Source of the DNA: Haematococcus lacustris
Taxonomy: Eukaryota > Chlorophyta > Chlorophyceae > Chlamydomonadales > Haematococcaceae
Assembly (NCBI GenBank): GCA_030144725.1
Contig: JASKMD010000028.1
Location: 3,767,919 to 3,831,918, forward strand
Direction: 5' to 3'
DNA length: 64,000 nt
The notes beneath the pieces were generated by a model. It saw only the letters and a list, made by a program, of their open reading frames with translations. It was not told the origin of the DNA and did not search any database. Positions within the stretch are counted from its first letter, which is position 1. Each line of letters begins with the position of its first letter. Of the stretch, positions 1 to 12,628 are shown piece after piece. A program made the translations under genes and the position numbers.

Positions 1-114
1 GATGCAGGTCACAAGCGGGCCACAGCTACCCGGCCGTCCCATTGCGGGAGTGAGAAATGAGGGGTCCAGGGCAGCCTGCTACCCTGCCCCGTCACGTTGC
101 CTGCCTGCCCTCAC

Positions 115-3100
115 CAGGCCAGCCACCAGCAGGCCCTTGACCAGCTCAGCGTCCCCAGCAGCCCAGCTGTGCTCCTTGATGGCGGCTTCCACAGCCCATG
201 TGTTCTGCCTGCCTGGGGGCTGCCAAGCAGCCTGTCAGCAGAGCGGGGCCAGGGCCAGGGCCGAGGTGCAGAACGGGGCAGGTGGCATGTTGCAGAAGAC
301 CAGTGATCTGGCGGTATTTCCACTGCTGTCACTGCTGCTGCTGATGCTGCTACCACTTCCACTGCTGCTGATGCTGCTGCCACTGCTGCTGCTAGTGCTC
401 CTTCTCCTCCATTAGCAGCAGCCAACTCACTCACCTCAGCCAGCAGCTCCGGGGTGACGGCCTGCTGGCCCTGTGCCACGCTCTGGCCCACCCCCCTCCC
501 CCTACCCTGCCCCATCCAACCCTGAGTGTCAGACCCAGCCCAGCCACCTGCCCAATCCTCGTCCTCCTCCCACGCCTCCCCGCCCTGCTGCCACTGATTC
601 CTGGCCCCATACCCTGCTTTCCAGCCCCGCTTCCTCTCAGCACCAGGGGGAGGGAAGGTTGCTGCCAGGCTGCCTGGCCACTGCTGCATGTAGGGGTTGG
701 CCCGCCGCACAGCTGCATCCCAGCAGGCGTCACTGCTTGCGATCAGGCCAAGCTCCATCAACTGCTCTGCCAGCTGCAGCCGTGTCTTTTGCATATACCG
801 AAGCTGCTTGGCACTCAGTAAGGCTGGCTTGCACACGGACTCAGCACCTGGTAGGAGGCAGCAGCAACAAGGAGACTGGATCACACCTCCTTGGCATGTG
901 GTGTACTATCTCCTTTGCGCACAAATGTGAACCTGATATCCCGCAACTGCTTGGCATTCAAGAGGGCTGGCTGACGCACTCCTGTGCACAAACATAAACC
1001 CATTTCTACCCAAATACTCCGTTCCAATCTCTCCTTTCCTCTCCCCTCCCCTTACTTCCCCAATCGTCTCCTTCCTCCCCACCTCCCTACCCACTGCCCT
1101 CACCTCGTTTGCGGAGTCTATGCCACAGAGCCCATCCCGCATCAACAGCCATGTGGTCGCTATTGGCATCGCCCCCTACAGCACCCAGGCGCCTGCAAGC
1201 ATCCAGGCACAACAAGCGCCCAGCTGGGAGCAATGTCAGCAGTCTTGGACACACACAGCCCTGACTTCATTACTGCTTCAGGCCTGGTGCACCACATACG
1301 ACACGCATCACTATTGACATTGACAGCGATTCCCGTAATCCCGCCTTAACCCTCTCCCACTCCCTAAATTTGACTCGACGCTACTGGCCAGGTCACCCAC
1401 CGTCTGGTCTCTAGCACCTCCTCCTCCAATGCAGGCCAGCGAGGCACCCTCATCCAGGCAGGATGGCCTACGCTGTGTGCAGCCAGGGTCAGCATGGGCG
1501 CCAAGCAACTGCGCGCAAGCAAAGGGAAGCTCTTGGGTCGGACGCGGCAGGCAAGGGTGAGGGCGGGGCACGGATGTCAAAGGGAAGGCAAGGTGGCTCC
1601 GAGGGAGGGGGAGGGATCAGGGGCAGTGTCAGAGCCAGGGCGATGCATCAGGCTAGGGAAAGGGGGTTGGCTTACCCAAATGCTGCCCCGAGGATCAGCA
1701 TCTTGCCCAGCTGGGGGTTCAGGGGTAGTGCCGCCAGCGCATGCCCTAGCTGCGTCAGCTGCCATGCTGAGGGCACTGTTGTGAAGCTGAAGGAAGCTGG
1801 GTCTGGAGCTGCGGCTGCCAGTTTTCGATTTCCAGCCTGATGCCCTTGCTGCTTTGACTTTTCTTTCTGCTGCTGGGGCAGGGAGGTCGTGGTGGGCTGG
1901 ATTGCCCCAATGCTGTGCAGCAATGCCAGGGCGTTCTTGACAGCCAGAGCATCAGGGGGGTCCAGAGCCTCAGCCAGGAAGGCAGCAGGGTCTGCAGCCA
2001 AGCAGAAACACACGCTGGCAGCCACAAGTTGTCCCAGACACGTGGAGGGAAGCCGCCCCTCTCTCTCCCCATCATGCCAAGTCCCGCCTCAGAGCCACCC
2101 TCACCTCCCAGCTCCAGGCTGAGGACCTGCATGCACACCTCCTCCACCTGCTCTTGCCCCTCAGCCCTACGGGCCTCAGCCCCTGAGCCCAGCCTCAGCT
2201 CCCCGACAGCAAGGCCCAACCTTGACTGCAGGTGTTGGTGAAAAGAGAGTGTGTAAGAGGGCCGGGTGAGACCCAGGGTTGGCCGTGGGGATCGAAATAG
2301 GTATCCAGGGTGGGATCCAGGATGGCTCAAAGCTGACTGGTCCAGGTGTACAGCCTCCCCACTCTCCTCCCCGCTCCCTCCATAGCCTGCTTTCCAGCTT
2401 GATTCCCTTGCTGCTTTGGCTCTGGCTCTGACTCGTGCTGCTGGCCTGGGGTGGCCGTGGTGGGTTGGATGGCCCCAATGCTGTGACCACCTGGCTGAAC
2501 CGGGCTTAGAGCTGGCCTCACCTCCCAGCTCCAGCTTAAGGACCTGCATGCACACCTCCTCCAGGGGTATGCGCTGCAGCTCAGGCACGTCATGCGGCGC
2601 CATGTGGTGTTGCCAGAACAGGCGCGGGTACAGCCGGTAGCACACGCCTGGCTGCACCCGGCCTGCCCGGCCCCTGCACAGAGCAGCAGGCAGGCAGGCT
2701 TGCTGAGCAATGCCAGAGACAAGAGCTTTTGGCAGGATCTGGTAGCAGGAAGCAAGGCATGGCAAGTGCTGGGGCGTGCCGCGACTGGCACTCACTTGCG
2801 CTGCTCAGCTGACGACTGGCTGATCCAGCCCTGCGTCAGGCTCTTGGTCTTGTTCAAGGGGTCGTAGCCAACCTGCCTGCTGCGGCCAGAGTCTACCACC
2901 GTGGTCACGTCAGGGATAGTGATGGAGGTCTCTGCAATGTTCGTCGCCAGCACCACCTTGCGGCAGCCTGGGCAGGGCAGGCAGGCAGGCAGGCGGCAGT
3001 GAGTAGGAGTGTCAGTGGGTGCAGTGGGCTAAGCCTAGCAGACCAGGGAGATGACCTGATGACCTTAGCCTCTGAGTCCTCTGCCCTGATGGCCAGAGGC

Positions 3101-6100
3101 CTAACCCTGACTGTCCACCTCACAAACCCGGGACATCATCGCAGCCCCTGCCCCCCTCACTCCCCCTGCCTTCACCTCCCCTTCAGCCTTGCCTCACTTA
3201 GGGCTGTTTGCCTTGACAGCCTTGCCTCACCTTGTGGGGCGGTGTCAAACACCCTCTGCTGCTCCTCCCTGGTCAGGCTGCTGTGGCAGGGCAGCACCCA
3301 CATGCCCTCCACTGGCTGTGGTGAGATCTGGCCCTGAGCCTGGGGCGGTGCACTGCTGTCAAGAGGCTGAGCAGTGCGCCCGCCAGCGTCCCCATTGTCG
3401 CCATAACTGCCTCTGCTAAGACTGCCACCATCTTGCTGCTGTCGTGCTCCAAACAGCTGGCCCCAAGTCTCAGGCCCACAGATGAGCAGAGCACGCAGCC
3501 ACTCAATGTCCTGCCAGCCGGGCAGCAGCACCAGGATGGCGCCGCCTGGGGGCTGGGTGGCGTGCAGGTGGCGCACCACAGCTGCTGCCAGGAACAGGTC
3601 CACCTGCTTGGCAGTTGGGGTGGTTGGGGTGGTTGGGATGGTGGTCAACGAGTCTAGTGACGTGTGTGGGTGGGGGAGGGTGGGGAGAGTAGAGGGGAAG
3701 GACAATAGGGGGGCAGGGCAGCAGGGGTGCACTATGAAATTGGTGATACCGTACTCTCCCTTTTGATTCCCTATCCCGAATCGTTTTTTGTCCTTCGGGA
3801 AACCGGGAATGATTAAACAATGTATTTCTTTGGTCTTTCGGGAAGTAGTCAAACAATTAGTTGACCTTGACGAAAGTGCCAGCAATGGACCAGTTTGTGG
3901 TCCGGGGCATCAGTGCAGGTTACGCAGCTGATAATCTGCACCGCGAGCTCCTTTTGCATGATGAACAACGCTTCCAAATGTCTCTTAATCGTCAAGCGGC
4001 AATGATTGAGAAGCGACTACCTGAGACCATTAACTTTGGGCCTTCTCCACGCCTCAATCTTGCCGCATCGCCCATCACACCTCCTGCTCTCGCACGCACC
4101 GGAAAGGCGTTTGAGAACTGGTGGCGGGCCAGGCTGGGGCAAAGGCTGGTGCGGCGGGTTAACTAGGGTGGCTGCTATGCCACGGGCAAGGTCGAGGGAG
4201 GTGGGCCAGGCTGCGGCAAAGGCTGGGGTCACAGGACAGGCAAGGGTGGCAATCAGACTGGCAACCATGTCAAGGGGGGAGGCGGCTGGTCATACACGGG
4301 CAGCCGGCCAAGGTGGGGTGCTTGCTTTGGCCAAGGCAGCACAATGGGTGGCTGAAGGAGTACGCAAGTCTGAATGCTCCAACGACTGTATAAGCGAGGT
4401 TCAGTGCCCCATGTGACGTGGTCATGTGACAAGGCCACAAGAAGAGAGACCACGACAATTGACAATGTCAATCATATGATTTTCATGCGAGATTATTGGG
4501 GTGAGAGGCTTGATTATTTCTATGCACGAAGACGTTCTCAAAACTAACTATCGACGTACTTATGGCTCGGGAATAATATTTTTATTATAGTTTTCGAGGC
4601 CTCGGGAATCAAAAGGGAGAGTACGGTAAATGATAAATGATAAAGTGATAAAGGATAAATTGGTGATAAATGAATTTGGTGATAAATGAGCAGGGCACAT
4701 TGCATAGATGACGGTAGTGAGGAGGGAAGTAAGCGGGGAGGGGGCAGCACAGCATACATGACCTGCTTCAAATATCATTTGCTATAGTGTGAAAGTTGCA
4801 GGGGAGTGTGTTGACATTGTGAGTTGTCAGAGGAGGAGTGTCAGAGGAGGGCAGTTGGTTTTGTAGGTGAGCAGGAGGGCAGGGAGCACGGCATGGGTGC
4901 TAAGGCAGATGTCATGACCAGGGGCGGGTCCAGGGTCCGACACCGCAAGAGCCCTACATAATTCGTCAGAACGGGCAGGGAGACCATGTCATAGCAGGCA
5001 AGGCAGGGGTGAGTAGGCTGGTGGTCTGGGAAGGTTGGTGGACGAGGCAGGGTGCCCAGGGGGCAACTAGGCAGGCATGGCATGTGTTGCCAGCCAGCTG
5101 GATTGATAGGGCTGGCTCTATTCGCCAGCCTGCCCGCCTGATACCCAATGCTAAGGCCTCCTTTCACACTGTCTTGCTGCACCACCTGCACTGCCACCAT
5201 CACCTGCATGACTGCATCCCAGCCCTACCTGGCCTGGCACCTGTCAACCAGCCCAGCCTCACCTTGCCATCTCGTTGCTCCAGCCAAGTCTTCAAGCCCA
5301 GCAACACTTTCCTGGACAGCGGCCGCATCTCCTGAGCGTGGGCCTTGGCTGCTAGCTCCAGGTCAAAACCACAGTGCCAGTCCTGCGGTTTCACCTGCAG
5401 CTCCTCCTCCTGCCAGTGCTCCTGATCTGGCTGACCTTGTACCCGTTGACCTCTTCCCTTCTGCTCCCCCTCCTCATCTCTTTGCTGCCCCTCCTGCCTC
5501 CCATCCCCCTGCCCACCCTTGACCAGCAGCTGCTCTCCCTCAAGCAACTCCGCCCCCTGCTGCCCCTCCTGCCTCCCATCCCCCTGCCCACCCTTGACCA
5601 GCTGCTGCTCTCCCTCAAGCAACTCCGCCCCCTGCTGCCCCTCCTGCCTCCCATCCCCCTGCCCACCCTTGACCAGCTGCTGCTCTCCCTCAAGCAACTC
5701 CGCCCCCTGCTGCCCCTCCTGCCTCCCATCCCCCTGCCCACCCTTGACCAGCTGCTGCTCTCCCTCAAGCAACTCCGCCCCCTGCTGCCCCTCCTGCCTC
5801 CCATCCCCCTGCCCACCCTTGACCAGCTGCTGCTCTCCCTCAAGCAACTCCGCCCCCTGCTGCCCCTCCTGCCTCCCATTCCCGTGCCCATCCTTGACCA
5901 GCAGCTGCTCTCCATCACGCAACATCGCCCCCTGCTGCCCCTCCTGCTGCTCTCTTCTCAGCTTCACCTGTCGCCCAGGCTGCTGCTGCCATTGCTGCTG
6001 CTGTTGACGTAATAAAAGCCTTCCCATCAGCTGCTGCACTGTTTGCCATGTCTGTTTCCACATCTTCGCCCATATAGGCTGCTGTTGCTGCCCCTCCACC

Positions 6101-9100
6101 TGCTGCCCCTCCACCTGTTGCTGCCCCTCCGGCTGCTGCCCCTCCACCTGCTGCCCCTCCGCCTGCTGCCCCTCCACCTGCAGCCCATCCACCTGCTGCC
6201 CCTCCACCTGCTGCCCCTCCGCCTGCTGCCCCTCCACGTGCTGCCCATCCACCTGCTGCCCCTCCACCTGCTGCCCCTCCACCTGCTGCCCCTCCACCTG
6301 CTGCCCCTCCACCTGCTGCCCCTCCACCTGTTGCTGCCCCTCCACATGCTGCCCATCCACATGCTGCGCATCCACTTGCTGCCCCTCCGCTTGCCGCCCC
6401 TCCACCTGCTGCCCCACCGCCTGCTGCCCCTCCACCTGCTGCCCCTCAGCCTGCTGCCCATCCACCTGCTGCGCATACACCTGCTGCCCCTCCACCTGCT
6501 GCCCCTCCACCTGCTGCCCCTCTGCCTGCTGCCCCTCCACCTGCTGCCCCTCCACCTGCTGCCCCTCCACCTGCTGCCCCTCCACCTGCTGCCCCTCTGC
6601 CTGCTGCCCCTCCACCTGCTGCCCCTCCACCTGCTGCCCCTCCACCTGCTGCCCCTCCACCTGCTGCCCCTCTGCCTGCTGCCCATCCACCTGCTGCCCC
6701 TCCCCCTGCCGCCCCTCCCCCTGCTGCCCCTCCCCCTGCTGCCCCTCTGCCTGCTGCCCATCCACCTGCTGCCCCTCCCCCTGCAGCCCCTCCACCTGCT
6801 GCGCATCCACCTGCTGCCCCTCCGCTTGCCGCCCCTCCACCTGCTGCCCCTCCACCTGCTGCCCCTCCACCTGCTGCCCCTCCACCTGCTGCCCCTCTGT
6901 CTGCTGCCCCTCTGCCTGCTGCCCCTCTGCCTGCTGCCCCTCCGCTTGCCGCCCCTCCACCTGCCGCCCCTCCACCTGCTGCCCCTCCACCTGCTGCCCC
7001 TCCGCCTGCTGCCCCTCCACGTGCTGCCCATCCACCTGCTGCCCCTCCACCTGCTGCCCCTCCACCTGCTGCCCCTCCACCTGCTGCCCCTCCACCTGCT
7101 GCCCCTCCACCTGTTGCTGCCCCTCCACATGCTGCCCATCCACATGCTGCGCATCCACTTGCTGCCCCTCCGCTTGCCGCCCCTCCACCTGCTGCCCCAC
7201 CGCCTGCTGCCCCTCCACCTGCTGCCCCTCAGCCTGCTGCCCATCCACCTGCTGCGCATACACCTGCTGCCCCTCCACCTGCTGCCCCTCCACCTGCTGC
7301 CCCTCTGCCTGCTGCCCCTCCACCTGCTGCCCCTCCACCTGCTGCCCCTCTGCCTGCTGCCCCTCCACCTGCTGCCCCTCCACCTGCTGCCCCTCCACCT
7401 GCTGCCCCTCTGCCTGCTGCCCCTCCACCTGCTGCCCCTCCACCTGCTGCCCCTCCACCTGCTGCCCCTCCACCTGCTGCCCCTCTGCCTGCTGCCCATC
7501 CACCTGCTGCCCCTCCCCCTGCCGCCCCTCCCCCTGCTGCCCCTCCCCCTGCTGCCCCTCCACCTGCTGCCCCTCCACCTGCCGCCCCTCCGCTTGCCGC
7601 CCCTCCGCTTGCCGCCCCTCCGCTTGCCGCCCCTCCGCTTGCCGCCCCTCCACCTGCCGCCCCTCCGCTTGCCGCCCCTCCGCTTGCCGCCCCTCCGCTT
7701 GCCGCCCCTCCGCATGCCGCCCCTCCACCTGCTGCCCCTCCACCTGCCGCCCCTCCGCTTGCCGCCCCTCCGCTTGCCGCCCCTCCGCTTGCCGCCCCTC
7801 CGCTTGCCGCCCCTCCGCTTGCCGCCCCTCCACCTGCCGCCCCTCCGCTTGCCGCCCCTCCGCTTGCCGCCCCTCCACCTGCTGCCCCTCCACCTGCTGC
7901 CCCTCCACCTGCTGCCCCACCGCCTGCTGCCCCACCGCCTGCTGCCCCTCCACCTGCCGCCCCTCCGCTTGCCGCCCCTCCGCTTGCCGCCCCTCCACCT
8001 GCTGCCCCTCCACCTGCTGCCCCTCCACCTGCTGCCCCACCGCCTGCTGCCCCACCGCCTGCTGCCCCTCCACCTGCTGCCCCTCCACCCGCTGCACCTT
8101 TCCCTCCCCCTCCATGGCATCAACAGCAGCTTGGTTTTGCGGCTGGGATTGCTGCTCACCACCAGCCCAGCCGAACAAATCAGCCAGGCTTGGTATGCCA
8201 CTGCCCTCTTGCCCTGGCGTGGCAGCTTGTTGCTTTAGTTCCTCCTCTGCCAGCCTCTGTACCGAATTCTTCAGTTCTCTGCTTGCTTGGTACAGCTGAT
8301 TGTCTGCGGCATATCCAACATCAGCAGGGCCAGGGCCAGGGTTAGGGCCAGGGTGAGGGTCAGGATAAGTGTCAGGGGCATACACTGCTGACACTTCGCA
8401 CTTGTGTAAGGTGTAACGCCGCTCTCGTGCAGAAAGTCCTCAAGGAAATACTGTTGCACCTGCAGCCCAGCAACCAAAACGGAGGTGCAGGGCAGGTTGT
8501 GGCTCATTTATTTTGCAGCAGGCTCATAGCTGAGGGTTCGCCACCTTAGCACTGCTACCGCACTCAACATAGTGAGCCCTGGGTCTTGCCCTGCTCACTG
8601 AACCTGCCAGCTGTCTCAGTCTTCTGCTAGAGCATATGCTCAAGCATGCAACCTGGCAATAGCAGGAGCTTCATCACTGTCCCACTCCTGCCATGTCTTC
8701 TAGCAGTGGCAATACGCAGTAGGTGCTGTCTGGCCCCAGCTCTTGCTGCAGACTTGACTCTGCCCCTGATCTTATCCGCTGACCGGGAAGGTGCGGCCGG
8801 GGAAGGCAAAGCAGGAGGCAGCGCTGCCAAAGTAGGTGGCGAAGCGTTGGGCTTGCAGCGTGGCGCTCATTAACACAATCTTGAAGCCTGGGCGCCTGAT
8901 AGGAGGGCAGACAGCCACAGCGACAGCAGCAATGACCGGGACGTGGTCTTGGCAGCGGGAGCAGCAGCAGCTGGCACTATCAGGCACTATCTATGATATT
9001 ACTCTGCTGCTGCTGCTGCTGCTGCCATTCACCGCCCAGCCCTCCCAGCCTCACCCACCTGGCAAGCAGTTGCTTGAGGGCAATGAGGGTGAAGTCAGTG

Positions 9101-12100
9101 TTGGTATGTCGCTCATGCACCTCATCGATGAACACATGAGTGGTGTCCTCCAGGTCAGGGTCGATCAGCAGGCGCCGGAGCAGCAGGCCGGAGGTCATGT
9201 AGGTCAAGCGGGTGCGGCGGCTCACACAGCTGTCCAGCCGCACCTGCAGCCAGGTTGATTGCAAGGGCTGTCAGGGCTGAGGCTGGGTTGGGGCTGGGCC
9301 ACCAGGGCATGTGGCTGGGCGGCTGAGGGCTGCGGCCATGGACACCTATTCCTACTTGTGCGGCGAGTTCGAACCCCAGCCGCAGCCCGCAGCTCGGTGC
9401 ACAGCATTGAGCTTTCCAGCGTACTTTATATGAGACAGTGAGTGGCACGCTGCTGTTGAGTTGGTTCCCTCAGCTGTGAAGGGTGCAGGTCAGGGGCAGA
9501 CGCAGCATGGCATAGTCCAGGGTGCATAGCAAGGGTGTGGGCGCTGAGACACAGCAGGAGCGAAGGCAGTGCACCAGGCACAAACGCTGCCCCTTGCCCA
9601 ACCTTGTAGCCCACCACGTCGCCCAGTGCCTCGCCCCGCTCCTCTGCTACTCGTCTTGCCAGGCTGATGGTGCTGATGCGGCGTGGCTGCGTGACCACCA
9701 GGGACACTGAAGCGCCACGCCCTGCTGCCACCGCCTCCTCGAGCAAGAACTGGGGCAGCTGGGTGCTGCAGGACAGGGCAGTGAGCTAGGCAGTGGCTGG
9801 TACAAGGCCCTATCAAGGTTAATCACTAATATAATGGTAAATCACTAAAAATCACTGATTTGCCTGAGGTGAGATGTGTTGAAGGGTGCTCAACGAGGGA
9901 GCAAGGTGCAGGTGTAGGGGGCCTAAGCCCAGCGCCCTGAGCCCTTCACGGCCTCACCTCTTACCGCTGCCAGTCTCCCCTGCACAGCAGCAAATGGTAT
10001 GGCCGAGTGAGAGTTGGCCAGCGCGCATAAACTATGAAGAGCATCCTGATTCAGCCCACATGCAGCCGCCACCTGGCAATTTGTGTATTGCAGGGCACAG
10101 CGTCAAGTGAAGGCTCATTTGTGGCATCAATCAGCCCTCGCACCAGCCATTGTCGCACCCTCTCCCACACCCACCTGATACAATGGTGACTGGGTTACGC
10201 TCAATAGCCTCCAGTAGCTCCTGCTTGCTGGCGTGTATGGGCAGAGCCTGGCGCTGCACCTGGATGGCTTGCACATGTGGCAGCCGCTGGTTTGCAGCCT
10301 GCTGGTTTTTCAGTAGTCTACTTTGCTGGCGCTGCCAATTGCTGGTGGCTCGAGGGCCATATTTGGCTAGTCGCTGGCGGTTGGCTGCCAGGGTTGCACG
10401 CAAGTGATGTACCCGGCCCTGCTGCGGCGATTCATATGCCCCCAGATCTGCAATGCAGGAAGTTTACCAGATGGACAGCCAAGCATGCAGGCAAGCAGAC
10501 ACACAGCCCGCTTCCCATTGCACCTTGTAAGCCAGGACTCTAGCATATGACAATTAGCTGCATGTCTAATTATTACACTTCTATCACACCCACACCGACA
10601 CCCACATCGGAGGGAAGCCGTTGAGTCGTCCTCATCGTTGACGTCGCCATACTCCGCCGCCAAAGCGAACCTGGCGGTCGCTCCACCTCCAGGTTCGTCG
10701 CCCGCACTGTTGCCCCACCACTCGCCCTCCTCATTGTCCGAAGACGAGTCTGATTTTCGTTCAAATCTCCCAGCCGGCAGGTCCTGGAAGGCCGAGTGTG
10801 GTCGTGGATCAGTCGCACCTCCACGTGTCCTTCCTGAGGTTTCAGTTGTCCTTCTCCGCTCTGATGTTTGCATCAGCCTCGCGGCATGGGTTCGTGCGAG
10901 GCCGCGGGAAGCTGTAGTCGGCCCTCCGTGCATTTCCTTACGCATGGCGCGCTTCAACATCCGGTCCACCGCGGCCCACCTGGCGGCGGTCGCGGGTGAT
11001 GGCCCAGGGTAGAGCAAGCTACGGTCGCACTGGGGGACCTGCTGATCACCAAGCTGGCTGTCAGCAGTGAGCTGCGAGGCACCGGGAAACAGCGGATCGG
11101 GCCAGGGCCTGTCGAGCTGAGCAGCGGCGAGGGAAGAGGGCGGCAGCGACAGGGGTAAGGCCTCCGACCAGATGGGGTCCAGTTGAGGCCTACAGGGGCA
11201 GTGTTCAGCATGCCAAGGGGTAGGGAGCAGCAGAAACCCAGCATGGCAAAGCATGAAGCCTGTGAAGGGCTTAAGTTACGTACCTGTAGCTTGGCAGGGG
11301 GTGCGTGGCTACCACCAGATGGTTATTGTGATAGGCCTGCAGCAGCGTAGGCAGCCAAGGTTAGGGTAGGGACGGAGGCTGATATGAGGGTGCCCTGATG
11401 CCTAGAACCTGCCCGCCTGCCTGCCTGATTTCTGTGCTTGGCAGCCCTCCACCTGCCTGCATGTGCAAGTCCTTGGCTTCCAGGAGGCCCTCCAGCTCGG
11501 GGTGTGACTGCAGCTCCTTGATGCTCCTTTTGAACACCCTGCACCCAGCAGCTCATCAGGCACTACACCATCCACCTACTCCATGGACACCAACCCGCAT
11601 GGCCTACCCCTATGCTGCTCTATGGACATCTCACACCCACTCGTAAGATTCTGTGCACTGTGTCAAGAGAAACAACATTTCCACTGAGTACCCTCACCAC
11701 ACCCATCTAGCTCCCATCCCGCCCTCACACCGCACCACCCTCCTCTCCCTCACCTCATTTGCACCTCCTGCCCCCGTTGCAGCTGCACCAGGCGCAGCAC
11801 TTGCATCACCTGCTCAGCCTCAAGGGGCTTGGCATACAGGTCGGCACTATGGGGGTCTGAGGCTTGCCCTCGGCCCTCATCCACAGCCCGCGTTGCTGTG
11901 GGCAAACCCTTCCCTGCTGCTCGGGCTGCTGGGGGCAGGTGCAGGTGGAAGCACTGCAAGTCGGTTGTGGTCAGCAGCAGGCACATGAGCGATAACAACG
12001 TGGGTGATTCATCAGGATTGGCATCGTCACTGGAGGAAGAAGGGTCAGGGGTGGGTCCAGGGTCAGAGCTGCTGCTGGGCTCAGGGATTGGGTCGCTGCC

Positions 12101-12628
12101 TTAATGGGATGGCAGAGTGATGGTGACATCCTCCACCCACTCCCTGCAGCCAGCAGCAGCAGTTCCTTCTCTCCATTCTTGCTGCTGTCAGAACTGGTGC
12201 TGATGCTAACCCTCTGCAGTTGTGTGGTCTGCAGCCCAACTCACAGCTCACAGCCCCTATTGCGGGCCAACTGGGTGAGCTGTGCCAATGTGCCCTGCAG
12301 CACTGCTGCGTGACCGGTGTCAGTTGTCTGCATTCGCAAAGCAGCAGCAAGAACAGCAGCAGGTAGCAGTATGAAAGGCATCACGCAGCAGCACAGCAGG
12401 CAGCAGCAAAGCAGGCAGCAGCAGAGCTGAAGTGGGGTTCCCTCAAATCGGCAGCACCTTGGGCACTTTGAGGATGAACTGCTCTTCAGCCCGCAGCCAC
12501 ACATCACTGAGCGTGTCGTGCACAGCCTGTTCGTCCAGTGCACCAACTGTAGCAGAGTCACTTTGAAGCAGCAGCTGGGCAAGGTCCAGGTACACTGCGT
12601 GCAGGACATCATCAGCGGTGGAAGACAC
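115..12628 (-). CDS. DExH-box RNA helicase, copy A (multi-exon, 3' end off window, one nonsense codon)
   Basis: A DHX36/DHX29-type DEAH/RHA-family helicase, expected to unwind RNA or G-quadruplex substrates with ATP. Proposed exons in transcription order: 12628-12458, 12327-12245, 12143-11754, 11538-11457, 11336-11284, 11189-10606, 10447-10175, 9979-9958, 9765-9603, 9243-9059, 8895-8784, 8459-8402, 8303-5263, 3603-3231, 2967-2796, 2673-2522, 1991-1676, 1508-1401, 1192-1104, 847-435, 231-115. Motifs: I GETGSGKST (split over a 22-nt exon), Ia [51 protein letters not shown]. The winged-helix and ratchet part follows; the OB-fold end is outside the window. The exon 8303-5263 carries a huge in-frame repeat. 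In exon 12143-11754 the frame hits a TAA at 12103-12101, where copy B has CCA. All other checked junctions keep phase. The true start codon is unresolved: the conserved frame opens near a GTG at 12628. Confidence 0.8.
1838..2564 (-). repeat. Partial intragenic tandem duplication in copy A
   Basis: The intron between exons 2673-2522 and 1991-1676 is about 530 bp, against about 117 bp in copy B. It contains second copies of the end of the upstream exon (2100-2147 matches 2517-2564) and of part of the downstream exon (about 2398-2486 resembles 1838-1918). This looks like a tandem duplication of about 0.4-0.5 kb followed by decay of the inner exon pieces. Confidence 0.6.
3747..4628. mobile_element. 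MITE-like element with perfect 25-bp TIRs
   Basis: The left terminus 3747-3771 begins TACCGTACTCTCCCTTTTGA and is the exact reverse complement of 4604-4628. The 0.88-kb interior has no open transposase, so this is a non-autonomous DNA element. It lies in the intron between exons 8303-5263 and 3603-3231 of helicase copy A. A 12-bp direct repeat, AAATTGGTGATA, overlaps the left end (3737-3748) and recurs at 4657-4668, just past the right end and after short TGATAAA repeats, so the exact target duplication is unclear. A diverged relative sits in a different intron of copy B (28758-29512). Confidence 0.85.
5263..8303 (-). CDS. Helicase copy A, expanded inter-RecA linker exon
   Basis: This single 3041-nt exon corresponds to the 512-nt exon 26459-26970 of copy B. 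Both lengths leave the same remainder modulo three, so the expansion preserves the frame. Its start ([20 protein letters not shown]) and its end ([18 protein letters not shown], then [14 protein letters not shown]) are conserved in copy B. Between them lie the Gln/Glu/Gly-rich 15-bp and 75-bp repeat arrays. By position, after the motif III / PGRTFPV region and before [13 protein letters not shown] of RecA2, the insert lengthens the linker between the two RecA-like domains to roughly 1000 residues. Confidence 0.85.
5500..5905 (-). repeat. 75-bp coding minisatellite in the helicase linker
   Basis: Five near-identical 75-bp units plus a degenerate sixth encode a 25-residue module containing [17 protein letters not shown] and GGQGDGR. 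It is in frame with the flanking helicase sequence. Copy B has a single diverged equivalent. Confidence 0.9.
6091..8094 (-). repeat. 15-bp coding minisatellite, (V/A)EG(Q/R)Q pentapeptide
   Basis: About 130 tandem 15-bp units read on the minus strand as variants of [25 protein letters not shown] and GEGQQ. No unit carries a stop. A higher-order repeat of about 783 bp is visible: the rare variant VYAQQ occurs near 6471 and again near 7254 with the same neighbours. Copy B has only about one unit (VEGQQ) at the same place. Long open frames on the plus strand here are by-products of the repeat. Confidence 0.95.
9958..9979 (-). CDS. 22-nt microexon encoding the Walker A core (copy A)
   Basis: The microexon is bounded by cag at its 5' side and gtgagg at its 3' side. 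It encodes GETGSGK plus the first two bases of Ser. It joins V-S upstream and [10 protein letters not shown] downstream in phase. The identical arrangement occurs in copy B at 24690-24711. Confidence 0.85.

Noticed and set aside
6043..8238. Long plus-strand open frame of Leu/Pro/His repeats
   Set aside because: It is the antisense shadow of the 15-bp helicase minisatellite. A stop-free repeat keeps several frames open, and only the minus-strand frame joins conserved helicase sequence at both ends.
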